A stretch of DNA of 39,923 bases from NaphS2 sp964588535 (GCA_964588535.1 CAZPQA010000019.1:1-39923); one strand, 5' to 3'; counted from the stretch's first letter, positions 1 through 8,216 are shown. Made by a program: numbers and translations. Notes: generated by a model not told the origin, from the sequence alone.

Positions 1-90
1 GTAGACGGGCCAAAGGACAAGACCAGATTGTGTATTTATTTTTTGCCGAGGCCCTAACCTTCAGGCAATAGGTTGAGGGGTGGGTAAATA

Positions 91-124
91 AAGAGCGGAG
101 CCTTCATCAGAAGGCTCCGCTCTT
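91..124. terminator. Bidirectional hairpin terminator downstream of gcdA
   Basis: A perfect 15-bp stem (91-105 with 110-124) closes a 4-base loop. On the plus strand it is followed directly by a T-rich tract, and on the minus strand by TATTT. It lies 16 bases beyond the gcdA stop codon, so it can end the minus-strand gdh-gcdA transcript. The better T tract on the plus strand suggests it also ends a gene entering from the left edge: bases 1-57 are open in plus frame 1 and end in TAA at 55-57, but 18 codons are too few to identify. Confidence 0.8.
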
Positions 125-139
125 TTTGTTTGGGGTGCA

Positions 140-1873
140 TTATCCCTTGATGATTCTGGGAAGCATCATGTGGTGGTGCGGACAGATGGAAACGGGGTTC
201 TGGTACGCACAACCGGCAAAGGCCGCAATGTATTTTCTCATCATGGGGAATGAGACGATTTCATCCACAAAGCCCCTGTTGGCGCAATATACAGGCCTGG
301 AATTGTCATGATACTGTTGGGCCAGGTCGTTCATTTTGTCAATGACAGGCCCTAAAGGCCGACCGGCATCCTTTTCCTTGACCAGCCGTCGCGCAAAGGC
401 TGCGGCTGCGGCTGTTTCACCATGCATCACTTGAATTTCAGTGGTGGGTGTCCCAAGGGTAAAGGCATTGTGATTATTGCTGGTGGGTCCCCCCATGATG
501 TAATGGGCTGCTGCGGTGCCCTTCCTGAGTACAATACAGATCTGGGGAACGTTCGTCTGTTCGATGGAATAGATGAGGGACTGGCCGAGAGCCAGAAGTT
601 CCGCCTTTTCCGCTATATCCCCAACATCGATGCCGGATGTGTCCTGAAACCAAACGATGGGAACCCGGTCTCGCCCGCATAGGGTGACGAATTCATTCAT
701 CTTGATCAAACCCTGCCGATACAGCTTTCCGCCGATTCCGGGATAGGGTGCGTACTCAGGGTATTTGGCGCCCAGGAATCCCTGGCGGTTTCCGATGAAG
801 GCCATCAGGAATCCGTTGATTTTGGCCAATCCCGTATAGACCTCGGGGCCGTAACCGGGCCGGAATTCCATGTGCTCACTGTTGTCAAAAATGCGGGCCA
901 TCATTTCGTCCAGGTTGTAACTTCGCTTCTGGTTGAAGGCCACGATGCTGTTAATGTCTTCACCTGCGAATTTGGGTTCCTTGGGTTCAGCCACCCTGAA
1001 AAAGTTGGGATCATAGGCGGGACACATGTCCACATATTTTTTGAGTGCGTCCAGAACGCCTTCTTCGGTTTCGTAGACCTCTTTAAAGAAGCCCGTTTCA
1101 TTAAAGTGGATGGGGACGCTGCCCGGGGGAATCTCTTTGAAATGACGTGTTGATTCGATGAGTTGCTCAGCACCTTCCTCGTCAAATTTGCCTTTGGGGC
1201 TCATGCCGCTCACAATGCCGCCGCCCCCAACCGCTACATTGGCGTCCTTGTGGGCCAACAGTATGGTGGGGCTGATTCCCTGATATCCGCCGCCTGCCGG
1301 GTTGGTGCCGTAGATACCGGCCAGGATGGGCACACCAAGCTTTTCCAGTTCCGCATGGCGGAAGAAGGTGGTGCCGTTGCCGCGCCGGTTGGCATAGACT
1401 TCGTGCTGTTCCGGCAGTTTTACACCGCTGCAGTTCACGATCCACACCAGGGGGACGTGCAGCCGTTTGGCCATGTCCGTAACCCGAAGCTGATTGTCGG
1501 CCTGTCCGGCGATCCAGGCGCCGGCCATGACTTTGTTGTTGAAACCGATGACCACAGCCCACTTGCCGTTGATTTTGGCCAGTCCGTCAATGACCCCGGT
1601 GGTGCCTTCTTCATTGAACTGGGGATCATAGAGGGTATGAAGCGGACACCAGGTGCCTGGATCGATGAGGTAGTCGATGCGTTCCCAGACATTCAGCTGT
1701 CCGCGTTTTTTGAGAATTTTTTCGGGGAGGCCTGCGTTTTTGACGGCATCAACCGCCTCGGCCACTAGTTTTTCCACCCCTTTGATATCTGCCACGTTTT
1801 CTTTGGCCGCTTCGATTTGTTTGTCAGTGAGAGGCTTGCCGAAAGGGGTCATTTCTTCAAAGTAAGGTTTCAT
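140..1873 (-). CDS. gcdA: Glutaconyl-CoA decarboxylase, alpha (carboxyltransferase) subunit
   Basis: The 577-residue protein is a full-length carboxyltransferase of the crotonase-like acyl-CoA carboxylase family. Both carboxyltransferase halves are visible: the N-terminal half has the glycine-rich NPAGGGYQG and VGGGGIVSGM loops (about residues 190-225), and the C-terminal half has GRQGFLGAKYP, a QDTSGIDVG loop and the alanine-rich MHGETAAAAAFARR helix. In the known Na+-pumping enzyme this subunit moves the carboxyl group from glutaconyl-CoA to the biotin carrier, giving crotonyl-CoA, while membrane subunits couple decarboxylation to Na+ export. The beta, gamma and delta subunits are not in this window. 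The gene starts 22 bases after gdh with a purine-rich GGAGGAACC upstream of ATG, so the two are probably one transcript. A propionyl-CoA-type carboxyltransferase is the alternative, but length and the dehydrogenase neighbour favour GcdA. Confidence 0.92.
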   Translation of the reverse strand: MKPYFEEMTPFGKPLTDKQIEAAKENVADIKGVEKLVAEAVDAVKNAGLPEKILKKRGQLNVWERIDYLIDPGTWCPLHTLYDPQFNEEGTTGVIDGLAKINGKWAVVIGFNNKVMAGAWIAGQADNQLRVTDMAKRLHVPLVWIVNCSGVKLPEQHEVYANRRGNGTTFFRHAELEKLGVPILAGIYGTNPAGGGYQGISPTILLAHKDANVAVGGGGIVSGMSPKGKFDEEGAEQLIESTRHFKEIPPGSVPIHFNETGFFKEVYETEEGVLDALKKYVDMCPAYDPNFFRVAEPKEPKFAGEDINSIVAFNQKRSYNLDEMMARIFDNSEHMEFRPGYGPEVYTGLAKINGFLMAFIGNRQGFLGAKYPEYAPYPGIGGKLYRQGLIKMNEFVTLCGRDRVPIVWFQDTSGIDVGDIAEKAELLALGQSLIYSIEQTNVPQICIVLRKGTAAAHYIMGGPTSNNHNAFTLGTPTTEIQVMHGETAAAAAFARRLVKEKDAGRPLGPVIDKMNDLAQQYHDNSRPVYCANRGFVDEIVSFPMMRKYIAAFAGCAYQNPVSICPHHHMMLPRIIKG

Positions 1874-1895
1874 TGGTTCCTCCGTTTATGGTCCC

Positions 1896-3062
1896 TTACC
1901 TGTTTGCTTTTCGAATACCCAATTGATCCAGGGCAATGATCCACTTGCAGATATTGGTTGAGCCTTCCACCATTTGATAGGTGGGCGCATCCCGGTAATA
2001 ACGCGCCACCGGGTATTCCGTTGAGTAGCCGTAGGCACCGAGAATTTTCAGGGCTACCTGGCTTGCCTTGACGGCAATTTCTCCTGCCAGATATTTGGCC
2101 TGAGCCACTTCAAGAGTGTTCCCCAGGTTCCCCTGGTCTTTTTGCCAGGCCGCCTTGTAAACGATCAGTCGGGCTGCTTCAATTTCCGTGGTAATCTGCG
2201 CTACCATGTCCTGGTTCATCTGGAACTGGCCGATGGGTTTTCCGAACTGCTCTCTTTCCTGACAATAGGAGGTGACCGCATCCAGACAGGCCTGGGCCAG
2301 GCCGATACCTCCGGCAGCGGCGGAAAGGCGGGTCTGATTCAGGGAGCCGAAGACGATTTTGGCGCCATCTCCCGGTTTTCCCAGAATGTTTTCTTTGGGG
2401 ACCTTGGTGTCCTCGAGATAGATTTCACCGGTTGGTGATGATCTCGATCCCATCTTGTCCAGATCCGTGGTGGAAATACCGTTGAAATTTTTGGGTTCAA
2501 TCACGAATGCGGAGAGCCCTCTGCCCCTGGCTTCCCTGTCCGTATAGGCATAAAATATGAGGGCGTCGGCCACGCTGGTATTGGATATCCAGGTTTTTGA
2601 GCCGTTCAGCAGCCAGTGGTCCCCTTTGTCTTGTGCGGTGGATTTCATGGCCATCACATCGGAACCGGCATTGGGTTCGGTAATGCCGAAGCCTCCCATA
2701 TACTCGGCGTTCACCAGCTTCGGGATGTACTTTTTCTTGACGTCATCATCGGTGCTGTAACGGTAAATGGTAAAGGCGCAGCCGAGGGTCAGCATGTTGA
2801 TTTGAACGCGAAGGGAACTGGATGCCCGGGCAATTTCTTCGGTTAAAATCATGGCTGCCAGCCAACCCATCTCATTACCGCCGTATTCCTCGGGGATAAC
2901 GGTGCCGAAAAAGCCGAGCTCTCCCATGGGCTTGATGACTTCTTCATAGGGGAAGTAATGCTTTTCATCCCATTCGTCTGCAAAGGGAGCGATTTTCTCA
3001 GCGGCAAAATCACGGGCCATATCTCGGAGCATTTGCAGCTCTTCGCTTAATCCAAAATCCAT
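1896..3062 (-). CDS. Glutaryl-CoA dehydrogenase, probably non-decarboxylating type
   Basis: The 388-residue flavoprotein has the complete acyl-CoA dehydrogenase fold: an N-terminal helical domain, the FAD/substrate loop GGFGITEPNAGSD (about 123-135), a WISN motif near 158, an arginine-rich FAD contact (REQFGKPIGQFQ) and the catalytic-base segment QMVEGSTN near the C-terminus. The catalytic Glu (366) is preceded by Val365. Decarboxylating glutaryl-CoA dehydrogenases carry Tyr here. A Tyr-to-Val exchange is the feature described for the glutaconyl-CoA-forming enzyme of Desulfococcus multivorans. An Arg (85) lies where the carboxylate-binding Arg is expected. The product would be glutaconyl-CoA, the substrate of the adjacent gcdA. 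The start is ATG with AGGAGG 7 bases upstream. Electrons would leave through an electron-transfer flavoprotein, which is not encoded here. Confidence 0.85.
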   Translation of the reverse strand: MDFGLSEELQMLRDMARDFAAEKIAPFADEWDEKHYFPYEEVIKPMGELGFFGTVIPEEYGGNEMGWLAAMILTEEIARASSSLRVQINMLTLGCAFTIYRYSTDDDVKKKYIPKLVNAEYMGGFGITEPNAGSDVMAMKSTAQDKGDHWLLNGSKTWISNTSVADALIFYAYTDREARGRGLSAFVIEPKNFNGISTTDLDKMGSRSSPTGEIYLEDTKVPKENILGKPGDGAKIVFGSLNQTRLSAAAGGIGLAQACLDAVTSYCQEREQFGKPIGQFQMNQDMVAQITTEIEAARLIVYKAAWQKDQGNLGNTLEVAQAKYLAGEIAVKASQVALKILGAYGYSTEYPVARYYRDAPTYQMVEGSTNICKWIIALDQLGIRKANR

Positions 3063-3114
3063 AAGTGAACCTCCTGAAATTTAAATAAAATATGCGAAAA
3101 AATTTTTTCATAAA

Positions 3115-3143
3115 ATTATACCTACATATAGATATGTTTGCCA
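3115..3143 (-). promoter_or_regulatory. Candidate promoter of gdh-gcdA
   Basis: On the minus strand a perfect TATAAT (3115-3120) lies 17 bases from a weak TGGCAA -35 box (3138-3143). A 12-bp inverted repeat, CATATAGATATG (3125-3136), fills the spacer and could be an operator. A second perfect palindrome, TGTAGCTACA, lies at 3200-3209 in the same divergent intergenic region. This is pattern reading only. Confidence 0.4.
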
Positions 3144-3280
3144 TTCTGAAGATACCTATTACAGTATGAAAAAATAATTGGCAATAGAAATATTCACATT
3201 GTAGCTACATTTCAACTTTTTTCTTTCAGGGCTCTCCTGGTTCCCTATTTTGATTTTCCGCTGTTTTTTTCATTTCCTCA

Positions 3281-3309
3281 TTGACATTTAGTTCAGAAGG
3301 TCCTAAAAA
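3281..3309 (+). promoter_or_regulatory. Candidate sigma70 promoter of the selenoprotein gene
   Basis: TTGACA (3281-3286), a 17-base spacer and TAAAAA (3304-3309) lie about 50 bases before the ATG at 3362. The ribosome-binding site GGAGGAGG is at 3346-3353. The perfect -35 box and ideal spacing make this a good candidate, although the -10 box is only a partial match. Confidence 0.5.
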
Positions 3310-3361
3310 AGCGAAGCTACTAAGGATAATGGGTTAGAAGATAAACGGAGGAGGTTAATTG

Positions 3362-4663
3362 ATGGAACCGCTAACCATAAATCGAAAAGAGAGCAGATTA
3401 AGGGTTGCTCCGGAATGGGCGGATGTCTGCTTCACCTGCGGCACGTGTGCAGGTGGGTGTCCCGTTACCGGTATTGACGGCCTGGATCCAAGAAAGGCCG
3501 TGCGAATGGCTGCTCTTGGCCTGGATCAGGAGTTGATCGATTCACGCTTCCCCTGGATCTGTACCCTCTGTGGGCGCTGCGAATATGCCTGCCCGCAAGG
3601 GGTGGAAATTTTGAAAATGTTGCGACGAGCCAGAACCCTGCGTGAGCGGGACAAGGTTCCGGGACCCATTCACAAGGGTGTGGCCATGTGTCTGGAAAGG
3701 GGAAACAATCTCGGCATTCCCGAAGAGGATTTCCTATTCCTTCTGGCGGATCTGGCCAAGGAAATGGATGAAGATGAGGGATTCCCGGGTTTTTACGCCC
3801 CCGTGGACAAGAAGGGTGCCAATATCCTGGTGACCGTTAATTCCAAGGAACCTTTCGGAGAACCGGACGACATGAAGTTCTGGTGGCGTATTTTTTATGC
3901 GGCCAGGGAAGATTGGACCACCACATCCACGGAATGGGAAGGGGTCAACTGGGGCCTTTTTTCAGGAGACGATGAGTCCATGAAGGAGATTACCGGACGG
4001 ATTGTAAAGCATTTGGAGGAACTGGAGTGCAACATGCTACTCCTACCCGAATGAGGCCACGCCTATTATGCGACTAGGCTTAGTCTGCAAACATGGTTTC
4101 CCGAAGTATTCGATAAAGTCCGGGTTGTATCCGTTCATGAACTCTTGAAAGAGTACATTGAAACCGGCCGGATCAAGCTCGATAAATCCATTCATGAAGA
4201 ACTCACCACGGTTCATGATCCCTGCAATTACGGTCGAAAGAGCATGAAGGCCTTCGGCGAGGCTTTTTTCGATGAGCCCCGTTGGGTGACCCAGCAGTGT
4301 TGTGAGAATTACGTGGAAATGTACCCGACCCGCATGAACAATTTCTGTTGCGGCGCAGGCGGCGGCGCCTGGGCCATGCCCTATGATGCGGAACGGATCT
4401 ATTACGGCCGTGTAAAAGCCCAACAGATCATAGACACCAAGGCCAAGATGGTGATTGCACCCTGCCACAACTGCCGTGACCAGATCATGAAAGGCCTGAC
4501 CAAAGAGTTTGATCTGGATCTTGAGACCAAATACTTGTGGGAACTGGTGGCCGACTCACTGGTCATAGACCCCTGGACCGAAGACGAGATCAAAGTGGCC
4601 AATGAACTGAGAGACGCACAGTACGAAAGGGACGAGATCGATCTGGATGATATGGAATGGTAG
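3362..4663 (+). CDS. HdrD/GlpC-like Fe-S oxidoreductase, selenocysteine at in-frame UGA 4052-4054
   Basis: Read through the in-frame TGA, this is a single 433-residue protein. Residues 20-80 hold two 4Fe-4S motifs (C23, C26, C29, C33 and C67, C70, C73, C77). The C-terminal half is a CCG domain with HDPCNYGR (C288), CC at 313-314, CCGAGGG (C329, C330) and PCHNC (C368, C371). The TGA is codon 231 in the context LPE-U-GH, where CCG proteins normally have a Cys before Gly-His. The frame stays open for another 202 sense codons after it, and a bSECIS-like hairpin follows. The family carries electrons between flavoproteins and disulfide or quinone partners. Divergence from gdh-gcdA suggests a role in reoxidising the dehydrogenase or its electron-transfer flavoprotein (inference). 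ATG is preceded by GGAGGAGG. A gene split by a nonsense mutation is less likely. Confidence 0.88.
4069..4089 (+). promoter_or_regulatory. Putative bacterial SECIS element
   Basis: Right after the UGA codon the RNA can fold into a stem-loop: TGC GACTA pairs with TAGTC GCA (eight pairs, one bulged U at 4086) around the loop GGCT (4077-4080). The apical loop starts 22 bases after the UGA and has G in its first two positions. Both match the usual bacterial SECIS description (loop about 16-37 nt after UGA, with an early G). It is coding sequence as well, as is normal in bacteria. Confidence 0.75.
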
Positions 4664-4701
4664 GAGGCTTCACCATTCGAACAGGATAAAAGGTTTTGAA
4701 T

Positions 4702-4737
4702 AAAAAAAGGCCCCCACATAATCGGGGGCCTTTTTTT
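4702..4737. terminator. Bidirectional terminator between the selenoprotein gene and the TPR gene
   Basis: GGCCCCC (4709-4715) pairs with GGGGGCC (4724-4730) around an 8-base loop. It is flanked by seven A on the left and seven T on the right, so it works in both directions. It serves the plus-strand gene ending at 4663 and the minus-strand gene ending at 4769. Confidence 0.9.
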
Positions 4738-4768
4738 ATGAGAAAAGCTTGAATGCCAAATTCAAGAA

Positions 4769-5185
4769 TCAGCAACCCTCATCTTCAACAATGACGAAGG
4801 CAGGTTTTTTCTTGGGTTTAGGTGGCGGCGGGGTTTTGGCGGTGGGAGCCCCGGCCTGCCCGCCAGATCGCGCGGATGCACCGGGCATGGCGAGGTTTGC
4901 GTTTTTTTCAACCTTTTCGGCTAATGCAAAAATCACGGCCTGATCATAATATGCCCAGGCGGACACAGACGAAGGGTCTGCCTGAACCGCTTTTCGAAAA
5001 TATTCTTTTGCGTCCAGGTATTTTCCCTGTTGATAAGCTCCCTGACCATGCTGTATCATTTTTGCACAGAGAGCTTTGTCGGGGCCTTTCGGGGATGACT
5101 CTTCCGCTGAAACAGCGGGTGGTAATAGCAGAAACAGCGTCAGAAAAAGACCCGTAAAGATTTTGAAAAAGAACTTTTTTTCCAT
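4769..5185 (-). CDS. Small exported TPR-like protein with proline/lysine-rich tail
   Basis: The 138-residue protein begins with a clear Sec signal peptide: MEKK, then a hydrophobic run rich in Phe and Leu, ending at VSA-EE near residue 27. The mature part has one recognisable tetratricopeptide unit (GAYQQGKYLDAKEYFRKA followed by a second helix), then a low-complexity tail with a PPPPKPKKK run. ATG at 5185 is preferred to the upstream start at 5248 because AAGGAGA lies 6-7 bases upstream and the signal peptide then begins at the N-terminus. Function is unknown; a periplasmic interaction role is the most one can say. It is convergent with the selenoprotein gene and divergent from mpl, with about 105 bases to the mpl ATG. 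Confidence 0.75.
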   Translation of the reverse strand: MEKKFFFKIFTGLFLTLFLLLPPAVSAEESSPKGPDKALCAKMIQHGQGAYQQGKYLDAKEYFRKAVQADPSSVSAWAYYDQAVIFALAEKVEKNANLAMPGASARSGGQAGAPTAKTPPPPKPKKKPAFVIVEDEGC

Positions 5186-5292
5186 GGGAATCTCCTTTTT
5201 GGCAAATTTGAGATGAACGAAAGTTTTAAGACAGCCGAAAACTACCAAGCACAGCGATTTTTGTCAATACGGGGAGCAAAAGGAGCTTTTTA

Positions 5293-6753
5293 ATGTCTTT
5301 TCAATCGGAAAAAGAGTCTGAGGACCTTGGGTTGAGGCCTGGGTTGAACGGACGTCCCGAAAAACTGTCACATATTCATTTGATGGGTGTTTGTGGAACA
5401 GGCATGGCGTCACTTGCGGGAATACTCAAAGAGCAGGGATATGTGGTTACCGGCTCAGATGCGAATGTTTACCCCCCCATGAGTCTGCTTCTTGAATCGC
5501 TTGGAATTCCGGTGTTTGATGGATATGGACCCGGGAACCTGTCACCGGAACCTGATATGGTCATTGTGGGCAATGTGATCACCCGGGTGAACCCCGAGGC
5601 GGCTGAACTTTCACGCCTCAGGTTGCCGTATCTTTCCTTTCCTCAGGCCATCAGGCAGTTTGCCATTGGGGATAAAGAATCCATTGTCATCAGCGGTACC
5701 CACGGCAAAACGACGACTTCTTCATTGATTGCCTGGATTCTGGAGACCGCCGGGATGGATCCGGGTTTTATGATTGGTGGTATACCCCGCAATTTTGAAA
5801 CGAATTTCAAGTTGGGTAAAGGGCGTTATTTTGTCATTGAAGGGGATGAATATGATTCCGCTTTTTTTGACAAAGGACCAAAGTTTCTACACTATAATCC
5901 GCGGTTTGTGATTTTGACCAGTATCGAATTTGATCATGCGGATATTTACCGGGATCTGGACCATGTGATCGGCAGTTTTCGAAGTCTCATCGATTTGATT
6001 CCATCCCGTGGACGTCTGATTGCCAATGGCGACGATGAAACCATTTGTCGTGAAATCAAGCGGGCGGCATGCCGGGATGAAACCTATGGATTCGGCAAGG
6101 GGAATCATTGGCAGATCGCGGATATGGCCGACTCGAAAGCATTTACCGCAGTTAAGGTGGCCAAGGGCGGGCAGGTACAGACAACCTTTGAAACGCCGCT
6201 TTTTGGTCGTCATAATATCTCAAATTGCTTGTCAGCGGTAGTTTTGGCGCACGTTTTGGGTGTGCCCCGGGATGCCCTGTTCAGGGCGCTAATAACGTTT
6301 AAGGGCGTCAAGCGGCGCCAGGAGATACTTGGCGAGAAAAAGGGCATTATGGTGATGGACGATTTTGCCCATCACCCCACGGCGGTAAAAGAAACCGTTC
6401 AGGCTGTGAAGCAGAAGTATCCCCATCGGCGTCTGGTTGTTGTATTTGAACCCAGAAGCAACTCCAGCCGGCGGAATATTTTTCAGGCGCAATACGCCGG
6501 TTCGTTTGATGATGGGGATGTTATGATGATTCGTGAACCGCCCATGATGGAGAAAATTCCTGTGGCGGAGCGTTTTTCAGTGGGGCAGCTGGTTTCCGAT
6601 CTGGGGGCAAAGGGGCTTGAGGCCCATTGTTTTGCTGACACCGATTCCTTGCTGACGTCTTTGTTGTCCGTAACCAGGGCAGGGGATATAGTGCTCATCA
6701 TGTCAAACGGCGGTTTTGATAACCTGCACCAAAGATTGATCAAGGCCATATGA
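5293..6753 (+). CDS. mpl: UDP-N-acetylmuramate:L-Ala-gamma-D-Glu-meso-DAP ligase
   Basis: The 486-residue Mur-ligase family enzyme has the N-terminal UDP-binding loop MGVCGTGMASLAG (about 31-43), the ATP-binding loop SGTHGKTTT (134-142), the EGDEYDSAFFD metal/ATP motif near 190 and the C-terminal MDDFAHHPTAV motif near 355. The GDEYDSAFFD signature separates Mpl from MurC. Mpl joins the recycled tripeptide released from murein to UDP-MurNAc in the cytoplasm, saving new synthesis. Compared with a typical ~450-residue Mpl it has about 25 extra N-terminal residues before the first beta strand. ATG follows AGGAG by 8 bases. It stands alone, with no other cell-wall gene nearby. Confidence 0.95.
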   Translation: MSFQSEKESEDLGLRPGLNGRPEKLSHIHLMGVCGTGMASLAGILKEQGYVVTGSDANVYPPMSLLLESLGIPVFDGYGPGNLSPEPDMVIVGNVITRVNPEAAELSRLRLPYLSFPQAIRQFAIGDKESIVISGTHGKTTTSSLIAWILETAGMDPGFMIGGIPRNFETNFKLGKGRYFVIEGDEYDSAFFDKGPKFLHYNPRFVILTSIEFDHADIYRDLDHVIGSFRSLIDLIPSRGRLIANGDDETICREIKRAACRDETYGFGKGNHWQIADMADSKAFTAVKVAKGGQVQTTFETPLFGRHNISNCLSAVVLAHVLGVPRDALFRALITFKGVKRRQEILGEKKGIMVMDDFAHHPTAVKETVQAVKQKYPHRRLVVVFEPRSNSSRRNIFQAQYAGSFDDGDVMMIREPPMMEKIPVAERFSVGQLVSDLGAKGLEAHCFADTDSLLTSLLSVTRAGDIVLIMSNGGFDNLHQRLIKAI

Positions 6754-6780
6754 AAGGTTGATGGTCCAGACAGAAAAATA

Positions 6781-6816
6781 GAAAGGCTTCCGGCCGGGTT
6801 GGGTCGGAAGCCTTTC
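6781..6816 (+). terminator. Hairpin after mpl
   Basis: A 12-bp perfect stem (6781-6792 with 6805-6816) encloses a 12-base GC-rich loop 27 bases after the mpl stop. No T tract follows, so it may act as a Rho-assisted terminator or a mRNA 3'-end stabiliser rather than a strong intrinsic terminator. Confidence 0.5.
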
Positions 6817-6943
6817 AGACTGAGGTATCTCCAACATACATCAGGCAGCGAGAAGGTTGTCGTAATAGTTTGATTTCACCTCCCTGCATGATTTAAAACA
6901 CCCTCCAATTCATGTTTATAGAACCCAACAGAACGAAACAATT

Positions 6944-7050
6944 CATCTGGCAGCTTTGCGAAATCTCGGGGAATGTGGTACGCAAGGATCATGCACGTTA
7001 TGTTGCCGGTTTGTTTATGTTGTGTGATTTTATTCCTGCCATTTTATTCG
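6944..7050 (+). repeat. Interspersed repeat, copy A
   Basis: This ~105-base segment begins CATCTGGCAGCTTTGCG and ends near CCATTTTATTC. It is clearly related to 9651-9757 (copy C) over its right half (ATGCACGTTAT, TTGCCGGTT, TTATGTTGTGTGATTT, CCATTTTA) and to 8111-8180 (copy B) over its left half (TCTTGCGAAAT, TGGTACGCAAGGAT). The whole 6820-7264 stretch otherwise shows no convincing gene: short open frames here lack ribosome-binding sites and family features. Confidence 0.6.
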
Positions 7051-7264
7051 TTCGGGGATTTTCACGTTTTGGGCTGGCAGTCTTCACTTTTTTGGGGCGA
7101 TATGAGCGGGAAGATTTTGCACGTATCATTCTTCCACATATTTTTGAAAACCCCGGATCCGCTTTGCCCATCCTTGACATTTTGATTTGATTGAGGTATG
7201 GTATTCACCGTCCAGAAGGCAGATACGGGGACTTTCGAACGATGCGATCGCATGGAGCGGCAAA

Positions 7265-7777
7265 GTGGAAATTTCAGGGAGCAGGACAATAAAAAAGATA
7301 GCCATATTCGTGGTTGCAGTAATTTTTTTGGCAGGATGTGTAGCGGGGCGTTCCCAAGTCAAAGTGGTTGCCAAGGACAGCCGTTTTGTAGCCTATGACA
7401 ACGGGACGGTCGAGGATACGGACTCAGGTCTCATGTGGGCCGCAAAGGATAACGGGGGTCCCATAACCTGGAAAGAAGCCAAGAGCTACTGCAGCAACTA
7501 TAGGGGAGGCGGTTATACAGACTGGCGTATGCCCACTCAGGATGAACTGACCGGCCTGTACGACCCCAAAATCACCAATACGCACCCACCTACCGGCGGC
7601 TGCAAGGGCGGTTGCCACATCACAAACCTGATCTATCTGACTTGCTGCCCTGTCTGGGAGTGGAATGGAATTTCCGAGGTTTCCGCCTTTTTCCATTTCT
7701 ATCTTGGCCCCAAGGATTGGAAAGATCAGTCTCTTACCGAGCACCCCAGGGCGCTCCCGGTTCGAAACGCAAAATAA
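7265..7777 (+). CDS. DUF1566-domain lipoprotein
   Basis: The 170-residue protein starts with a lipoprotein signal: a lysine pair, a hydrophobic stretch and the lipobox FLAGC with the acylated Cys at residue 25. The mature part has the DUF1566 signature: DTDSGLMWAAKD, TWKEAKSYC, YTDWRMPTQDEL and a closing HPRALPVRN. This domain is found on bacterial surface proteins of unknown role and resembles C-type lectin-like/FGE folds. GTG at 7265 is chosen because GGAG lies 7 bases upstream and it gives a normal signal length; an upstream TTG at 7187 would add 26 unlikely residues. The domain is short for the family and several Cys (GGCKGGCH, TCC) may form disulfides. No operon partner is evident. Confidence 0.75.
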   Translation: MEISGSRTIKKIAIFVVAVIFLAGCVAGRSQVKVVAKDSRFVAYDNGTVEDTDSGLMWAAKDNGGPITWKEAKSYCSNYRGGGYTDWRMPTQDELTGLYDPKITNTHPPTGGCKGGCHITNLIYLTCCPVWEWNGISEVSAFFHFYLGPKDWKDQSLTEHPRALPVRNAK

Positions 7778-8216
7778 TTCTCCTCAAGACGACCCGGTCG
7801 TGCTTCCTTCAACACCTTGACCGTGAGCTTTTCAACGATCTCTTTTATCTGTTCTCTTTAGGCCAACATGAGGGGCGTGCCAAGGTGGTTCTTGAGGGCA
7901 TCGAGGTTTTTTCATTTTCTATAACCACCACCACCCTGCCAGTTTTGTTGATTACCGACATTCAGCCCTGATATTTTCAAGGAGTCATCTGCCAGTTTTC
8001 ACTTTTGCATTGACCTAAAATTCAACCTTTGTGGCCGAATTTTGACAATACTCCCGACGCTACCTTTCCTAAACCATCTGTTTGATTTGACGATCAAAAG
8101 GTGAAGTATTGATCTGCCAGTCTTGCGAAATTCTGGCTATTATGGTACGCAAGGATGATGCATGTATCATAGCATGTATCCGTCATGATCTGGAGTTGGT
8201 CATCAAGCCTTATGGA
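7778..8216 (+). other. Intergenic region with repeat fragments
   Basis: No supported gene is seen in these 439 bases. At 7985-8010 a short stretch (TCATCTGCCAGTTTTCAC) resembles the start of the interspersed repeat, and copy B occupies 8111-8180. Base composition drops towards AT on the right side, approaching the hydrolase gene. Confidence 0.5.
8111..8180 (+). repeat. Interspersed repeat, copy B (left half)
   Basis: It begins GATCTGCCAGTCTTGCG and matches copy A through GGTACGCAAGGATGATGCA before diverging. Copies B and C share the 5' flank GTGAA-ATTGATCTG. The right half present in copies A and C is missing, so this is a truncated copy running into the hydrolase gene's upstream region. Confidence 0.55.

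Noticed and set aside
1163..1768. 201-residue plus-strand open frame opposite gcdA
   Set aside because: It lies wholly antisense to a confidently identified gene, has no family features, and mirrors codon bias of the real gene.
4052..4663. Two separate genes or a pseudogene split at the TGA
   Set aside because: The frame is continuous on both sides, the codon replaces a conserved Cys, and a bSECIS-like hairpin follows; selenocysteine explains all of it.
6948..6960. Sigma54 promoter (TGGCA...TTGC)
   Set aside because: The spacing between GG and GC is too short for sigma54.
6912..7190. Two overlapping short plus-strand frames after mpl
   Set aside because: No ribosome-binding site, and the sequence is part of an interspersed repeat also found in non-coding places.
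7612..7971. 119-residue frame overlapping the DUF1566 gene
   Set aside because: Overlaps a recognised domain in another frame and has no family features.
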